Assembly (NCBI GenBank): GCA_000752995.2
Contig: LM994636.1
Location: 643,671 to 694,877, forward strand
Origin: Haemophilus massiliensis
Lineage (GTDB): Bacteria; Pseudomonadota; Gammaproteobacteria; Enterobacterales; Pasteurellaceae
Length of the DNA stretch: 51,207 bases
Reading direction: 5' to 3'
Shown: positions 9,531-18,782 of the stretch, in pieces
Layout of the letters: each line of letters opens with the position of its first letter
Position numbering within the stretch: position 1 is the first letter of the stretch
Position numbers and translations under genes: made by a program
The notes under the pieces: model-generated
What the model was told of the DNA's origin: nothing
Database searches by the model: none
What the model saw: only the letters and a program-made list of their open reading frames with translations

Positions 9531-11075
9531 ATGATGCTTGAATTAGGATGGATCTACGGGTTATTAATCGCGCCGTTATGTGTTTCTATCGCCTGTTTTA
9601 TTGCAGCCAACATAGAAAATCGTAAATTTTGTACCGCACTTCATATTACCGGGCTTGTATTAATGTTTCTTTTCAGTCTGAAAGTCATCGCCGGTGTACT
9701 AGCGTATGGTGCGTTAACGGCGTTAGGTGAGTGGATTTATATCGACAGTCTGGCGGCGATTTTTATCGGTTTGATCGGTATCGTTGGTGTGCTGGCAGGC
9801 ACGTATTCTATCGGTTATATCAATACCGAAGCGGCGCAAGGGCATATCGACGGGCAAGGCTATGCCCGTTATTACGGATTTTTGCATCTGTTTTTCTTTA
9901 CCATGCTCGTGTCGGTGACGACCAACAATCTGATTTTAATGTGGGTAGGTATTGAGGCGACAACGCTAAGTTCGGCATTTTTGGTGGGCACCTATAAGCA
10001 CCGTAGCTCGCTGGAAGCGGCGTGGAAATATATTATTATCTGTTCTGTCGGGGTGGCGTTCGGGCTATACGGTACGATTTTGACATTCTCCGATGCTAAC
10101 AGTCTGCTCAGCGATCCGACGCAAGCAATTTTCTGGTCTGCTATTAATCAACAAGCCGGCGGATTGAATCCGACTTTAATGCACTTGGCGTTTGTGTTTA
10201 TTTTAATCGGATTCGGCACCAAGTGCGGTCTGTTTCCGATGCATACTTGGTTGCCGGATGCACACAGTGAAGCGCCAAGCCCGGTGAGTGCGATTTTATC
10301 TGCGGTATTGCTGAACTGCGCGATGTTGGTGGTGCTGCGTTATTATATTTTGGTGTCAAAAGCGGTCGGCTCGGATTATCCGCAAACTTTGTTATTGGTG
10401 TTCGGATTGTTGTCCGTTGCGATCGCCGCGCTGTTTATTGTGATGCAATCTGATATCAAACGGTTGCTGGCCTATTCCAGTATTGAAAATATGGGACTTA
10501 TTAGTTTTGCTTTTGGACTGGGCGGCCCGTTAGGTGTTTTTGCCGGCTTACTACATACGATTAACCACAGTCTGGCAAAAACGCTGTTGTTCTGCGTTTC
10601 CGGTAATATTTTGCTGAAATACCGTACCCGAGATATGAAACTAATCAGCGGATTATGGCGTGTTGCGCCGGTTAGTGCGCTGTTGTTTGCTGCCGGTGCG
10701 TTGGCATTGGGCGGTATTCCGCCGTTTAATATATTTGTGAGTGAATTCAGTATTGTGGCTGCCGGAATTTATGCCGGCAAGACTTGGCTGGTGGTGCTGT
10801 GTTTAGTGTTACTGACAATTGTTCTTGCCGGGTTGGCGATGATGGTACTGAAAGTCGTGCTGGGGAAACAGCCCGAAGCGATTGAGCCGGGGGAAACGGA
10901 TACGGTGTCGTTAATCGTAATGGCGATATTATTACTTTTAATGTTGATTATGGGACTTTATATCGCAGAACCTATTTTGCAATTATTGAAAAACGCGGTA
11001 GGTATTATTTTGGGACAGGAAAGTGTAGCTTTCGGTGATATGTTGATTCTGCCTTGGCAGCGTTTCGGCCAGTAG
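9531..11075 (+). CDS. hyfF: HyfF, third antiporter-like subunit of hydrogenase-4
   Basis: HyfF is a NuoL/M/N-type subunit and, with HyfB and HyfD, gives the complex three antiporter-like modules. It has 514 residues and roughly 14 helices. Family motifs are MWVGIEATTLSSAFLVGTY near residue 140 (with the conserved Glu), FPMHTWLPDAHSEAPSPVSA near 240, and SDIKRLLAYSSIENMGLISF near 305. A single base separates it from hyfE, implying tight translational coupling. USS copies lie at 9633 and 10221. It is followed by a 15-bp gap with GGGGGAA before hyfG. Confidence 0.95.
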   Translation: MMLELGWIYGLLIAPLCVSIACFIAANIENRKFCTALHITGLVLMFLFSLKVIAGVLAYGALTALGEWIYIDSLAAIFIGLIGIVGVLAGTYSIGYINTEAAQGHIDGQGYARYYGFLHLFFFTMLVSVTTNNLILMWVGIEATTLSSAFLVGTYKHRSSLEAAWKYIIICSVGVAFGLYGTILTFSDANSLLSDPTQAIFWSAINQQAGGLNPTLMHLAFVFILIGFGTKCGLFPMHTWLPDAHSEAPSPVSAILSAVLLNCAMLVVLRYYILVSKAVGSDYPQTLLLVFGLLSVAIAALFIVMQSDIKRLLAYSSIENMGLISFAFGLGGPLGVFAGLLHTINHSLAKTLLFCVSGNILLKYRTRDMKLISGLWRVAPVSALLFAAGALALGGIPPFNIFVSEFSIVAAGIYAGKTWLVVLCLVLLTIVLAGLAMMVLKVVLGKQPEAIEPGETDTVSLIVMAILLLLMLIMGLYIAEPILQLLKNAVGIILGQESVAFGDMLILPWQRFGQ

Positions 11076-11090
11076 TGCGGGGGAATAAAA

Positions 11091-12821
11091 ATGGAATTAA
11101 GCAAAAATACAACGATTGATCCGAGCAGCATGCTCGGCAAGAATTATCTGGCAGCGGTGAGAGAAACATTTCCGGATACGGTGCTGGATGAAGAATGGTC
11201 AACGCCGAATCAGGTCACTTTAACTATAAAAACCAATATGTTGCCCGATGTTGTCAGCTATCTTTATTATACTCACGATGGCTGGTTGCCATTGGTATTC
11301 GGCAATGATGAACGGGCGATACACGGCAGTTATGCAGTGTATTACGTACTGTCTATGGAAGGGGCGGTAAAAACATTCATCACCATTAAGGCGTTGGTGG
11401 ATCCTGTTGCTTTAGAATTTCCGTCGGTAACACCGAAAGTGCCCGCCGCCGTGTGGGGAGAACGGGAATTGTTTGATATGTACGGTTTAAAAGCCGTCGG
11501 GCTGCCGGATCAGCGGCGTTTGGTGCTGCCCGATGACTGGCCGGATGATTTGCATCCGTTGCGCAAAGATGCGATGGATTATCGTCTACGCCCTGACCCG
11601 ACTACAGCGACCGAGACCTATGAATTTATTAATGAAAAAGGTGAGGCGCGAATTGTCCCGATTGGCCCGCTGCATATTACTTCTGATGAACCGGGACATT
11701 TTCGCCTGTTTGTGGACGGTGAGGATATTATTGATGCGGATTACCGTCTGTTTTATGTGCATCGCGGTATGGAGAAACTGGCGGAAACCCGCATGGGTTA
11801 CGACGAAGTGACTTTTTTGGCGGATCGGGTTTGCGGAATCTGTGGTTTTACCCACAGCGTGGCTTATGCCAATTCGGTGGAAAATGCTCTCGGGTTGGTG
11901 GTACCGCCGCGGGCGCAATGGATTCGGGCTATTTTGCTGGAAGTGGAACGGCTACACAGTCATTTGTTGAATATCGGACTGTCCAGCCATTTTGTCGGCT
12001 TTGATACCGGTTTTATGCAGTTTTTCCGAGTACGGGAAAAGTCCATGACATTGGCGGAAGTGTTGACCGGCGCGCGTAAAACCTATGGTATTAACCTTAT
12101 CGGCGGTGTACGGCGCGATATGCTGAAACGTCAGCGGCAGGAATGTATTACGCTGATTCATGCCATTCGAGACGGCGCTAAAGAACTGGTGGATGTTTTG
12201 CTGAATACGCCGAATATTGAACAGCGCACCGTAAACGTCGGTCGGTTGGAAAAGCAGATTGCCCGCGATTACAGTCCGGTTGGTCCTATGGTTCGCGGTA
12301 GCGGCTTTGCCCGCGATGTGCGCAAAATCCATCCGTTTTCCGGTTACGGTGAGGTTCCTTTTAAGATTTTTACCGGCGATAACTGTGATGTGATGTCGCG
12401 CCTTTCCGTGCGGATTCAAGAATTGTTTGAAAGTATCAATATCATTGAATATATGGTGGATAACTTACCGAACGGCGACTTGCTGGCGGAAGGCTTTACT
12501 TATAAACCGGGGCGTTTCGCCTTAGGTATTACCGAGGCGCCGCGCGGTGAAGATGTGCACTGGTCGATGTTGGGCGACAATCAGAAACTGTATCGCTGGC
12601 GTTGTCGGGCGGCGACGTATGCCAACTGGCCGGTACTGCGTTATATGTTGCGTGGCAATACGGTATCGGATGCACCGCTGATTATCGGCAGTGTGGATCC
12701 TTGTTATTCCTGTACCGATCGCGTTACGGTGGTGGATGTGCGTAAACGGCAGGCTAAAACCGTCGAGTATAAAGCTATTGAACGTTACGCCATTGAACGT
12801 AAAAACTCACCGCTGAAATAG
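11091..12821 (+). CDS. hyfG: HyfG, [NiFe] hydrogenase-4 large catalytic subunit precursor
   Basis: This group 4 [NiFe] hydrogenase large subunit is the site of proton reduction to H2. The 576-residue precursor fuses an N-terminal NuoC-like domain (about 20-165) to a NuoD-like catalytic domain. The NiFe ligand motifs are RVCGICGFTH (Cys248, Cys251) and DPCYSCTDR (Cys538, Cys541). After Arg544 lie 32 residues ending NSPLK, matching the tail that HycI removes from E. coli HycE after nickel insertion. All four Ni ligands are present, so the subunit should be active. It depends on HypA/C/E/F in this window and on HypB/HypD, which are not seen here. Confidence 0.97.
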   Translation: MELSKNTTIDPSSMLGKNYLAAVRETFPDTVLDEEWSTPNQVTLTIKTNMLPDVVSYLYYTHDGWLPLVFGNDERAIHGSYAVYYVLSMEGAVKTFITIKALVDPVALEFPSVTPKVPAAVWGERELFDMYGLKAVGLPDQRRLVLPDDWPDDLHPLRKDAMDYRLRPDPTTATETYEFINEKGEARIVPIGPLHITSDEPGHFRLFVDGEDIIDADYRLFYVHRGMEKLAETRMGYDEVTFLADRVCGICGFTHSVAYANSVENALGLVVPPRAQWIRAILLEVERLHSHLLNIGLSSHFVGFDTGFMQFFRVREKSMTLAEVLTGARKTYGINLIGGVRRDMLKRQRQECITLIHAIRDGAKELVDVLLNTPNIEQRTVNVGRLEKQIARDYSPVGPMVRGSGFARDVRKIHPFSGYGEVPFKIFTGDNCDVMSRLSVRIQELFESINIIEYMVDNLPNGDLLAEGFTYKPGRFALGITEAPRGEDVHWSMLGDNQKLYRWRCRAATYANWPVLRYMLRGNTVSDAPLIIGSVDPCYSCTDRVTVVDVRKRQAKTVEYKAIERYAIERKNSPLK

Positions 12822-12832
12822 GAAGGGCGATA

Positions 12833-13405
12833 ATGTTTAAGTTACTTAAAACGGTATTTAAAACGGGCGATGCCACAACCAAATATCCCTTTAAACCTTA
12901 TGCGGTCGATCCCGATTTTCGCGGTAAACCGGAACTAAACGCCGCACAATGTATCGTGTGCGGCGCCTGTACGCTAGCCTGTCCGGCTAATGCGCTGACA
13001 ATGCGCACCGATGTACAAAACGGTGAGCGCACATGGTCGCTGTTTTTAGGACGTTGTATTTTCTGCGGCCGTTGTGAAGAAGTGTGCCCGACTAAAGCCA
13101 TTCGTCTCAGCCAGGATTTTGAGCTGTCGGTGCGCAATAAACAAGATTTGTATCAGGAAACTACTTTCGCAACAGTGAACTGCCAGCAGTGTGGCAAGCC
13201 TTTTACTTCTTATAAAGAACTTAATTATACCGTTGAGCTGATGAAGCAAAATGCGGATAACCCTGAATCGGTTGCGCAAAAACTGGTGGTATTGCATACC
13301 TGTCCGGATTGCAAACGGCATAACAGTCTGGAAAAAACCGCGGATATGGAAGCGCATATGCGCCTGAAACTGGCTATGTTTAAACAGCAGGGAGGGACGA
13401 AATGA
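12833..13405 (+). CDS. hyfH: HyfH, NuoI-like 8Fe ferredoxin subunit of hydrogenase-4
   Basis: HyfH is homologous to HycF and NuoI and should link HyfA to the proximal cluster in HyfI. It has 190 residues. Two typical [4Fe-4S] motifs are visible: [12 protein letters not shown] (near residue 40) and [12 protein letters not shown] (near 75). A further C-terminal set, NCQQCGKP and HTCPDCKRH, is also seen in HycF/HyfH proteins and may bind a metal. It is 11 bp after hyfG, and its stop codon overlaps the hyfI start (ATGA). Confidence 0.94.
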   Translation: MFKLLKTVFKTGDATTKYPFKPYAVDPDFRGKPELNAAQCIVCGACTLACPANALTMRTDVQNGERTWSLFLGRCIFCGRCEEVCPTKAIRLSQDFELSVRNKQDLYQETTFATVNCQQCGKPFTSYKELNYTVELMKQNADNPESVAQKLVVLHTCPDCKRHNSLEKTADMEAHMRLKLAMFKQQGGTK

Positions 13406-14178
13406 ACACACAGATTCCGATGCCGGTAAACGGTATTTCCACGCCGTTCAGTGTTGACGAGCAATTGGCGAAGATGAAACAAACGTTGCTGAAAGACATC
13501 CAGCGTTCCGCTTATGTGTATCGTGTGGACTGCGGCGGTTGCAACGGCTGTGAAATCGAAATTTTCAGTACCATCACGCCAACGTTCGATGCCGAGCGTT
13601 TCGGCATCAAAGTAGTGGCATCGCCGCGTCATGCAGATATTTTGCTGTTTACCGGTGCGGTGACCCGCGCCATGCGCACTCCGGCGATGCGTGCTTATCA
13701 GGCGGCGCCCGATCCGAAAATCTGTATTTCTTACGGTGCCTGTGGTTGCGGTGGCGGTATTTTTCATGATCTGTATTGCGTTTGGGGCGGTAGTGATCAA
13801 ATTGTGCCGGTCGATGTGTATATTCCGGGCTGCCCGCCAACCCCGGCGGCGACCATTTATGGGTTTGCTATGGCGCTGGGGCTGCTGGATCAGAAATTAA
13901 AAGGCAAACAGGAAAAAGCCGATCCGAATGCACAGGCACAGCTGCGTTTCCCGACGATTCCTTATGATTTACGCGTTTGTCTGGAGCGTGAGGCGCGGCG
14001 ACTGGCGGGATACCGGCAGGGCGGTGATCTGGCGGATCATTTTATGTCTATGATGACGGAAAAAAGCGAGGTGCCGTTCGGAGTGCGTTTGGGCGAATAT
14101 TTGGAACGTGAAGGGGATCCGCGCCTAAGCGAGATCCTGAACCGTCTGCACGCCATTAGTATGCCGTTTTCCGGATAA
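13402..14178 (+). CDS. hyfI: HyfI, [NiFe] hydrogenase-4 small subunit
   Basis: HyfI is the NuoB/HycG-type small subunit carrying the single [4Fe-4S] cluster next to the NiFe site. It has 258 residues. Cluster-region cysteines are visible in DCGGCNGCE (44, 47, 50), GACGCGGG (114, 116) and PGCPPTP (144). No Tat signal is present, as expected for a cytoplasm-facing group 4 enzyme. Its ATG overlaps the hyfH stop by four bases. The N-terminus is about 35 residues before the first cysteine, slightly longer than the bare NuoB fold but common in HycG/HyfI. Confidence 0.95.
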   Translation: MNTQIPMPVNGISTPFSVDEQLAKMKQTLLKDIQRSAYVYRVDCGGCNGCEIEIFSTITPTFDAERFGIKVVASPRHADILLFTGAVTRAMRTPAMRAYQAAPDPKICISYGACGCGGGIFHDLYCVWGGSDQIVPVDVYIPGCPPTPAATIYGFAMALGLLDQKLKGKQEKADPNAQAQLRFPTIPYDLRVCLEREARRLAGYRQGGDLADHFMSMMTEKSEVPFGVRLGEYLEREGDPRLSEILNRLHAISMPFSG

Positions 14179-14184
14179 GGATAA

Positions 14185-14595
14185 ATGATGACGACACAGG
14201 TTATTTTTTATTTATTAAATCAACGTTTTGTGGAAAACGATGAACAGATTCCCGCACAGGCACAGGAAGTGATGTACTACTCGCTGGCAATCGGGCATCA
14301 CGTCGGCGTGATCGATTGCTTTAAGAAACTACTGGTGTGCGATGAGTCCGAATACCGACGGTTTGTGGACAGTTTTACCGATGGAGATGCAAAACGCAAG
14401 CTGACAGGCTTACTTCGTTTCGGCGAGATTGTTATCGACAGCAGCCATGTGAATTTGCTGGCGCGAGCAATTGATGATAACCGAGCGCATTTCAGCCCGC
14501 TACACCGCCAATGGGCAGATGCCTTGATGCAAGCGCTGGCGGCAATTCAGAAAGAACCGGTGATGTACATTATGGTGAAACGACGCGATGAATAA
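14185..14595 (+). CDS. hyfJ: HycH/HyfJ-type hydrogenase maturation protein
   Basis: This is a formate hydrogenlyase maturation protein of the HycH family. HycH is needed for maturation of the HycE large subunit in E. coli, but its chemistry is not well defined. The protein is 136 residues, the family length, and soluble, with the conserved segment YYSLAIGHHVGVIDCF near residues 30-45. It sits directly behind hyfI and overlaps hycI by eight bases, in the order seen in hyc operons. The name HyfJ or HycH depends on convention, and sequence alone does not decide between them. Confidence 0.88.
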   Translation: MMTTQVIFYLLNQRFVENDEQIPAQAQEVMYYSLAIGHHVGVIDCFKKLLVCDESEYRRFVDSFTDGDAKRKLTGLLRFGEIVIDSSHVNLLARAIDDNRAHFSPLHRQWADALMQALAAIQKEPVMYIMVKRRDE

Positions 14596-15049
14596 CGAAA
14601 ATCTTATGTTGGCAGTGGGAAATGTCATGATGGGCGACGACGGCGCAGGGCCGTTGCTGTATCGCCTGATGCAGGAAAAAACTATCGAAAATTGGACCGC
14701 ACTTGATGGCGGTTCGGCTCCGGAAAACAGTGTGCATACCGTGCGTGAATTAAGACCGAAGCGCTTGTTGATCGTGGATGCGGCGGATATGGGGCTGGCG
14801 CCGGGTGAAATCCGAATTATCAATAAAGAGATGATTGCCGAGATGTTTTTTATGAGTACTCACAATTTGCCGCTGAATTTTTTAATTGAGCAATTGGAAG
14901 AAGATATTGAACAGGTTATTTTTTTAGGTATTCAGCCAGATATTGTGTCGTTTGCTTTTCCGATGACGGATAAGGTGAAAAGTGCGGTGCATTTTATTTA
15001 TGATTTTTTACAAAATCAGGGGGATTTTGCAACGCTTACGGCGTTGTAA
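14588..15049 (+). CDS. hycI: HycI-type hydrogenase maturation endopeptidase
   Basis: This protease removes the C-terminal tail of the large subunit (here the last 32 residues of HyfG) after nickel insertion. It has 153 residues. The nickel-sensing residues line up with E. coli HycI: Asp17 in MMGDDGAGP, Asp64 in IVDAADMG, and His92 in STHNLP. E. coli hyf lacks its own protease gene and borrows HycI. Here the protease is encoded in the hyf operon itself, as needed by an organism with a single enzyme. The start lies inside hyfJ. Two USS copies are within it. Confidence 0.94.
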   Translation: MNNENLMLAVGNVMMGDDGAGPLLYRLMQEKTIENWTALDGGSAPENSVHTVRELRPKRLLIVDAADMGLAPGEIRIINKEMIAEMFFMSTHNLPLNFLIEQLEEDIEQVIFLGIQPDIVSFAFPMTDKVKSAVHFIYDFLQNQGDFATLTAL

Positions 15050-15149
15050 AAATAATAAATCTGAATGGTAATACATTGTTCTATAAACGATTATTTTAAT
15101 TCAGAAATAAAATTACAACTGAGCATTAGCTTAACCATTAAGGACGTAC
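15050..15149 (+). promoter_or_regulatory. AT-rich fdhF leader region
   Basis: This 100-bp AT-rich gap between hycI and fdhF has no T-tract terminator, so read-through from hyf is possible. TATAAA near 15092 could serve as a -10, and AAGGA just before the start codon is the ribosome-binding site. No convincing FNR or FhlA site was found. Confidence 0.3.
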
Positions 15150-17306
15150 ATGATGAAAAAAGTGATTACTGTCTGTCCGTATTGCGCCTCGGGTTGTAAG
15201 ATCAATTTATTGGTCGAAAACAACAAGATCGTGGGGGCGGAAGGTGCAAACGGCAAAACCAACGAGGGCGAACTCTGTCTCAAAGGCTATTACGGTTGGG
15301 ACTTTGTTCATGACACCAAAATTTTAACGCCGCGTTTAACTCAGCCGATGATCCGCTATAAACGGGGTGAGGCCTTTACGCCGGTCAGCTGGGAGGAAGC
15401 GATTTCCTATACCGCCAAGCGTTTACAGGAAATCAAGCAAAAATACGGCAACGAATCCATTATGGTTACCGGTTCATCGCGCGGGCCGGGCAACGAAGTC
15501 AATTATGTGATGCAAAAATTTGCCCGTGCGGTGCTAGGCAATAACAACGTTGATTGTTGTGCACGTGTTTGACACGGCCCTTCTGTAGCAGGTCTGCTCA
15601 AATCGGTCGGTAACGGCGCAATGTCCAACTCCATTGTTGAGATTGAAGAAACGCAGTGCCTATTTATTTTTGGTTATAATGCCTCCACATCACACCCTAT
15701 TGTGGCAAGACGGATTAATCACGCCAAACAGAAAGGCGCGAAAGTGATTGTCTGTGATCCGCGCAAAATAGAAACTGCGCGTATTGCAGATATTTACGCC
15801 CCACTTGCGAATGGCAGCAACGTGGCGTTTTTAAATGCCATGATGAATGTGATTCTGGAGGAAAATCTTCAAGATCAAACCTTTATTGATGAACATACGG
15901 AAAACTTTGACGCCTTTTATGAGGTGGTGAAAAGTTATACGCCGGAAAGCACACAACATATCACCGGCATTGAACCGGCAATGCTGCGCGAAATTGCGCG
16001 CACTTATGCGAAAGCGGAAACTGCCACAATTTTGTGGGGCATGGGCGTTTGCCAGTTCCGGCAGGGAGTGGAAACTGTACGCGCGTTGGCAAGCCTTGCC
16101 ATGTTGACCGGTAATCTGGGCAAACCGAATGTGGGGGTAAACCCGGTACGCGGTCAAAATAATGTGCAGGGCGCTTGTGATATGGGCGCGTTGTTCAATA
16201 CATTGCCGGGTTATCAGCGCTTGGATGATGAACAGGCGATGGCAAAATTCGCCAAAGCATGGGGTGTGCCGGCATTAAACCCGAAACCGGGCGTGCCGCT
16301 TAGTGAAGTGCCGGAAGCCATTATGGAAGATAAAATCAAAGCTTTCTATATCATGGGTGAGGATACTTTGCAGACCGAACCCGATGTAAATGCGGTGAAG
16401 AAAGCTTTTGAAAAGCTGGAGTTTCTGATTGTGCAGGACATTTTTATGACTCAGACCGCCGCGGAAGCCGATGTGCTGTTGCCGGCAACCTCTTGTGCCG
16501 AACATGAGGGCGTGTACAGTGCGGCGGATCGCGGTTTTCAACGTTTCTATAAAGCGGTGGAACCGACCGGCGATGTGAAAGACGACTGGGTGATTATCAG
16601 CGAAATCGCCACCGCCATGGGCTATCCGATGCACTACAATAACACGCAGGAAATCTGGGATGAGCTGCGAGGCTTGTGCCCGATTTATAAAGGCGCAACC
16701 TACGAAAAAATGGCCGGGTTGGGCTATATTCAGTGGCCTTGTACCGATGAGGGACCGCAGGATCAGGGCACCAGTTATCTATACAAAGGTCAGATATTTG
16801 ATCGCCCGAACGGCAAAGCTGAGTTTTTTGCTACCGATTGGGCGCCGCCGATGGAAGAGGTCAGCGAAGAATTCCCGTTGATTCTCTCTACCGTGCGTGA
16901 AGTAGGGCATTATTCCTGCCGTTCCATGACCGGCAACTGTCGCGCGTTAGCGGCGCTTGCCGATGAACCGGGATTCGTACAAATGAACGATCAGGATGCC
17001 GCCGCACTCGGCATTAAAAATAACGATCTGGTGTGGATTGCGTCGCCGCGCGGGAAAGTGATTTCGCGTGCTGAGGTGAGTAGCCGTACTAACCAGGGCG
17101 CCTGCTATATGACTTATCAGTGGTGGATCGGCAAATGTAACGAACTGACCGCCGAACATTTGAATCCGGGTTCCAGAACGCCGGAATACAAATACAGCGC
17201 GGTGCGCATCGAAAAAATTGACGATCAGCACTGGGCGGAACGTTATGTGGTGACGGAATACGCGAAGTTAAAAACGCGTTTAAAACAGACCGCACTTGTG
17301 GCTTGA
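15150..17306 (+). CDS. fdhF: FdhF, formate dehydrogenase-H, selenoprotein (in-frame UGA = Sec140)
   Basis: FdhF is the molybdopterin/selenocysteine formate dehydrogenase of formate hydrogenlyase, oxidising formate to CO2 and passing electrons to HyfA. The frame is interrupted by one TGA at 15570-15572, exactly where E. coli FdhF has selenocysteine. Counting from the second ATG (15153), the UGA is codon 140, inside CCARVU-HGPS. Similarity continues in the same frame to a 717-residue protein. [4Fe-4S] ligands Cys8, Cys11, Cys15 and Cys42 and the conserved Lys44 (CLKGYYGW) are visible, as are the later molybdopterin segments VNPVRGQNNVQGACDMGAL and EVGHYSCRSMTGNC. The ATGATG start leaves 15150 or 15153 open; 15153 gives the E. 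coli numbering. Automated annotation would wrongly split this gene. Confidence 0.96.
15570..15610 (+). promoter_or_regulatory. Bacterial SECIS element directing UGA recoding in fdhF
   Basis: Immediately 3' of the UGA is a short hairpin with the AGGTCT loop at 15590-15595. The loop is closed by C89-G96, G88-C97 and A87-T98, with a bulged T86 and then G85-C99 and T84-A100 (last two digits of position). The loop begins 18 bases after the UGA, the spacing I recall for E. coli fdhF, and the loop sequence is the same. This loop is the SelB-binding part of the element. The lower-stem bases differ from E. coli but still pair. Confidence 0.85.
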
Positions 17307-17330
17307 TGCCATAAAGATGATGTTGTATTA

Positions 17331-17363
17331 CGGGCGAACTTGACGGTTCGCCCGATTTTTTTT
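17331..17363 (+). terminator. Rho-independent terminator after fdhF
   Basis: A perfect 9-bp stem CGGGCGAAC / GTTCGCCCG with a 6-base loop is followed by A and a run of eight Ts. It ends the hyf-fdhF transcription unit and separates it from yedE. Confidence 0.93.
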
Positions 17364-17549
17364 CTGTTCAATTATTTGCCCGACGCGCAAATTTGGTTAT
17401 AATCCCTTTGCCTCACCGCATTCATTGATATATCGCAAGTCTTGTGTATAGGAAATGATCAAATCAAATTGGTTGTGTGACTCAATTTCAGTTTTTTCAT
17501 CATATACCTTTCTTGCAAATCGTTAACTTTTCTTAGGATTTAAGAACTT

Positions 17550-18767
17550 ATGTTAGAGATTTGGCAACAGTTTAAACAAAATTATCTGATTAAATATTGG
17601 AATCCCGTCGTGGCGGTGATCGCTGCTGGGCTGATTTCCGCTTATTATTTCGGTGTTACCGGCACTTACTGGGCGGTAACCGGCGAATTTACCCGTTGGG
17701 GCGGTCATGCGCTGCAAGCCTTAGGCGTGGATGTAACGCAGTGGAGCTATTATAAAATTATCGGCATGGACGGTACGGTATTTACCCGTATTGATGGCGT
17801 GATGATTTTAGGCATGTTTGCCGGCTGTATTTCGGCGGCGTTATGGGCGAATAATCTCAAGTGGCGCAATCAGCCGCATAAACGTCGCATTTTACAAGCG
17901 TTGGTCGGCGGTGCGCTGGCGGGATTCGGTGCGCGTCTGGCTATGGGTTGTAATCTGGCGTCGCTGTTTACCGGTATTCCGCAGTTTTCCGTACACGCCT
18001 GGTTTTTTACTATCGCCACGGCAATCGGCACTTATTGCGGGGTGAAATTTACCTTGTTACCGATGTTTCGGGTCAAATTACAACTGAAAAAAGGCGCGGC
18101 AAAGCTGCAGGAAAGCGATCCGAAACGAGCTGCCCGCCGGTTTCGCCTCGGTATGTTGGTGTTCCTCGCGTATTTTATCGCCGCGCTGTATGTGATGCAG
18201 TCTTCCGTCAAACTAGGTTTTGCGATGCTGTGCGGTTTGGCATTCGGTTTACTGATTGAACGGGCGCAGATTTGCTTTACCTCCGCCTTCCGCGATTTAT
18301 GGGTAACCGGGCGGGCATATATGGCAAAAGCGATTATTTTCGGCATTCTTGCCGGCACTATCGGCGTCTTTTCTTATATTCAGCTTGGCGTTCCGGCAAA
18401 AATCATGTGGGCGGGACCGAATGCGATTATCGGCGGATTACTGTTTGGTTTCGGGATCGTACTGGCCGGCGGTTGCGAAACCGGTTGGATGTATCGTTCA
18501 ATGGAAGGACAGGTACATTTTATGTGGGTCGGTGTCGGCAATGTGGCGGGTTCGACACTGCTGGCGTATGTGTGGGACGATATCGCACCGGTGCTGGCGT
18601 TGGATTATGAAAAACTGAATTTACTGAAAGAATTCGGCCCGGTAGGCGGATTACTGGTGAATTATGGGTTATTGATTGTGTGCTTAATTGCCGTGCTGTG
18701 GTGGGAAAAGCGTTTCTTAGCCAAAGCAAAGGCTAAAATAGCCAACACATCAATCAATTTGGCTTAA
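17550..18767 (+). CDS. yedE: YedE-type selenium-associated membrane transporter
   Basis: YedE is a YeeE/YedE-family inner-membrane protein. The family includes thiosulfate importers, and the YedE branch is linked to selenium metabolism by genome context. The protein has 405 residues with about ten helices in two repeated halves. Each half carries the family cysteine motif: LAMGCNLASLFTGIPQ near 135 and LAGGCETGWMYRSMEG near 310. It is highly similar to E. coli YedE throughout. It lies directly between the selenoprotein gene fdhF and yedF, which supports a selenium role, though transport of any selenium compound is not shown by sequence. It is separated from fdhF by a strong terminator and 186 bp of AT-rich DNA that should hold its promoter. 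Confidence 0.9.
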   Translation: MLEIWQQFKQNYLIKYWNPVVAVIAAGLISAYYFGVTGTYWAVTGEFTRWGGHALQALGVDVTQWSYYKIIGMDGTVFTRIDGVMILGMFAGCISAALWANNLKWRNQPHKRRILQALVGGALAGFGARLAMGCNLASLFTGIPQFSVHAWFFTIATAIGTYCGVKFTLLPMFRVKLQLKKGAAKLQESDPKRAARRFRLGMLVFLAYFIAALYVMQSSVKLGFAMLCGLAFGLLIERAQICFTSAFRDLWVTGRAYMAKAIIFGILAGTIGVFSYIQLGVPAKIMWAGPNAIIGGLLFGFGIVLAGGCETGWMYRSMEGQVHFMWVGVGNVAGSTLLAYVWDDIAPVLALDYEKLNLLKEFGPVGGLLVNYGLLIVCLIAVLWWEKRFLAKAKAKIANTSINLA

Positions 18768-18782
18768 CTGATAGGAGAACTG

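Noticed and set aside
15570..15572. TGA in fdhF read as a nonsense mutation or pseudogene
   Set aside because: It is at the known selenocysteine site, the frame continues intact, and a SECIS hairpin follows.
17440..17480. FNR site upstream of yedE (ATGATCAAATCAA)
   Set aside because: The half sites are separated by three rather than four bases.
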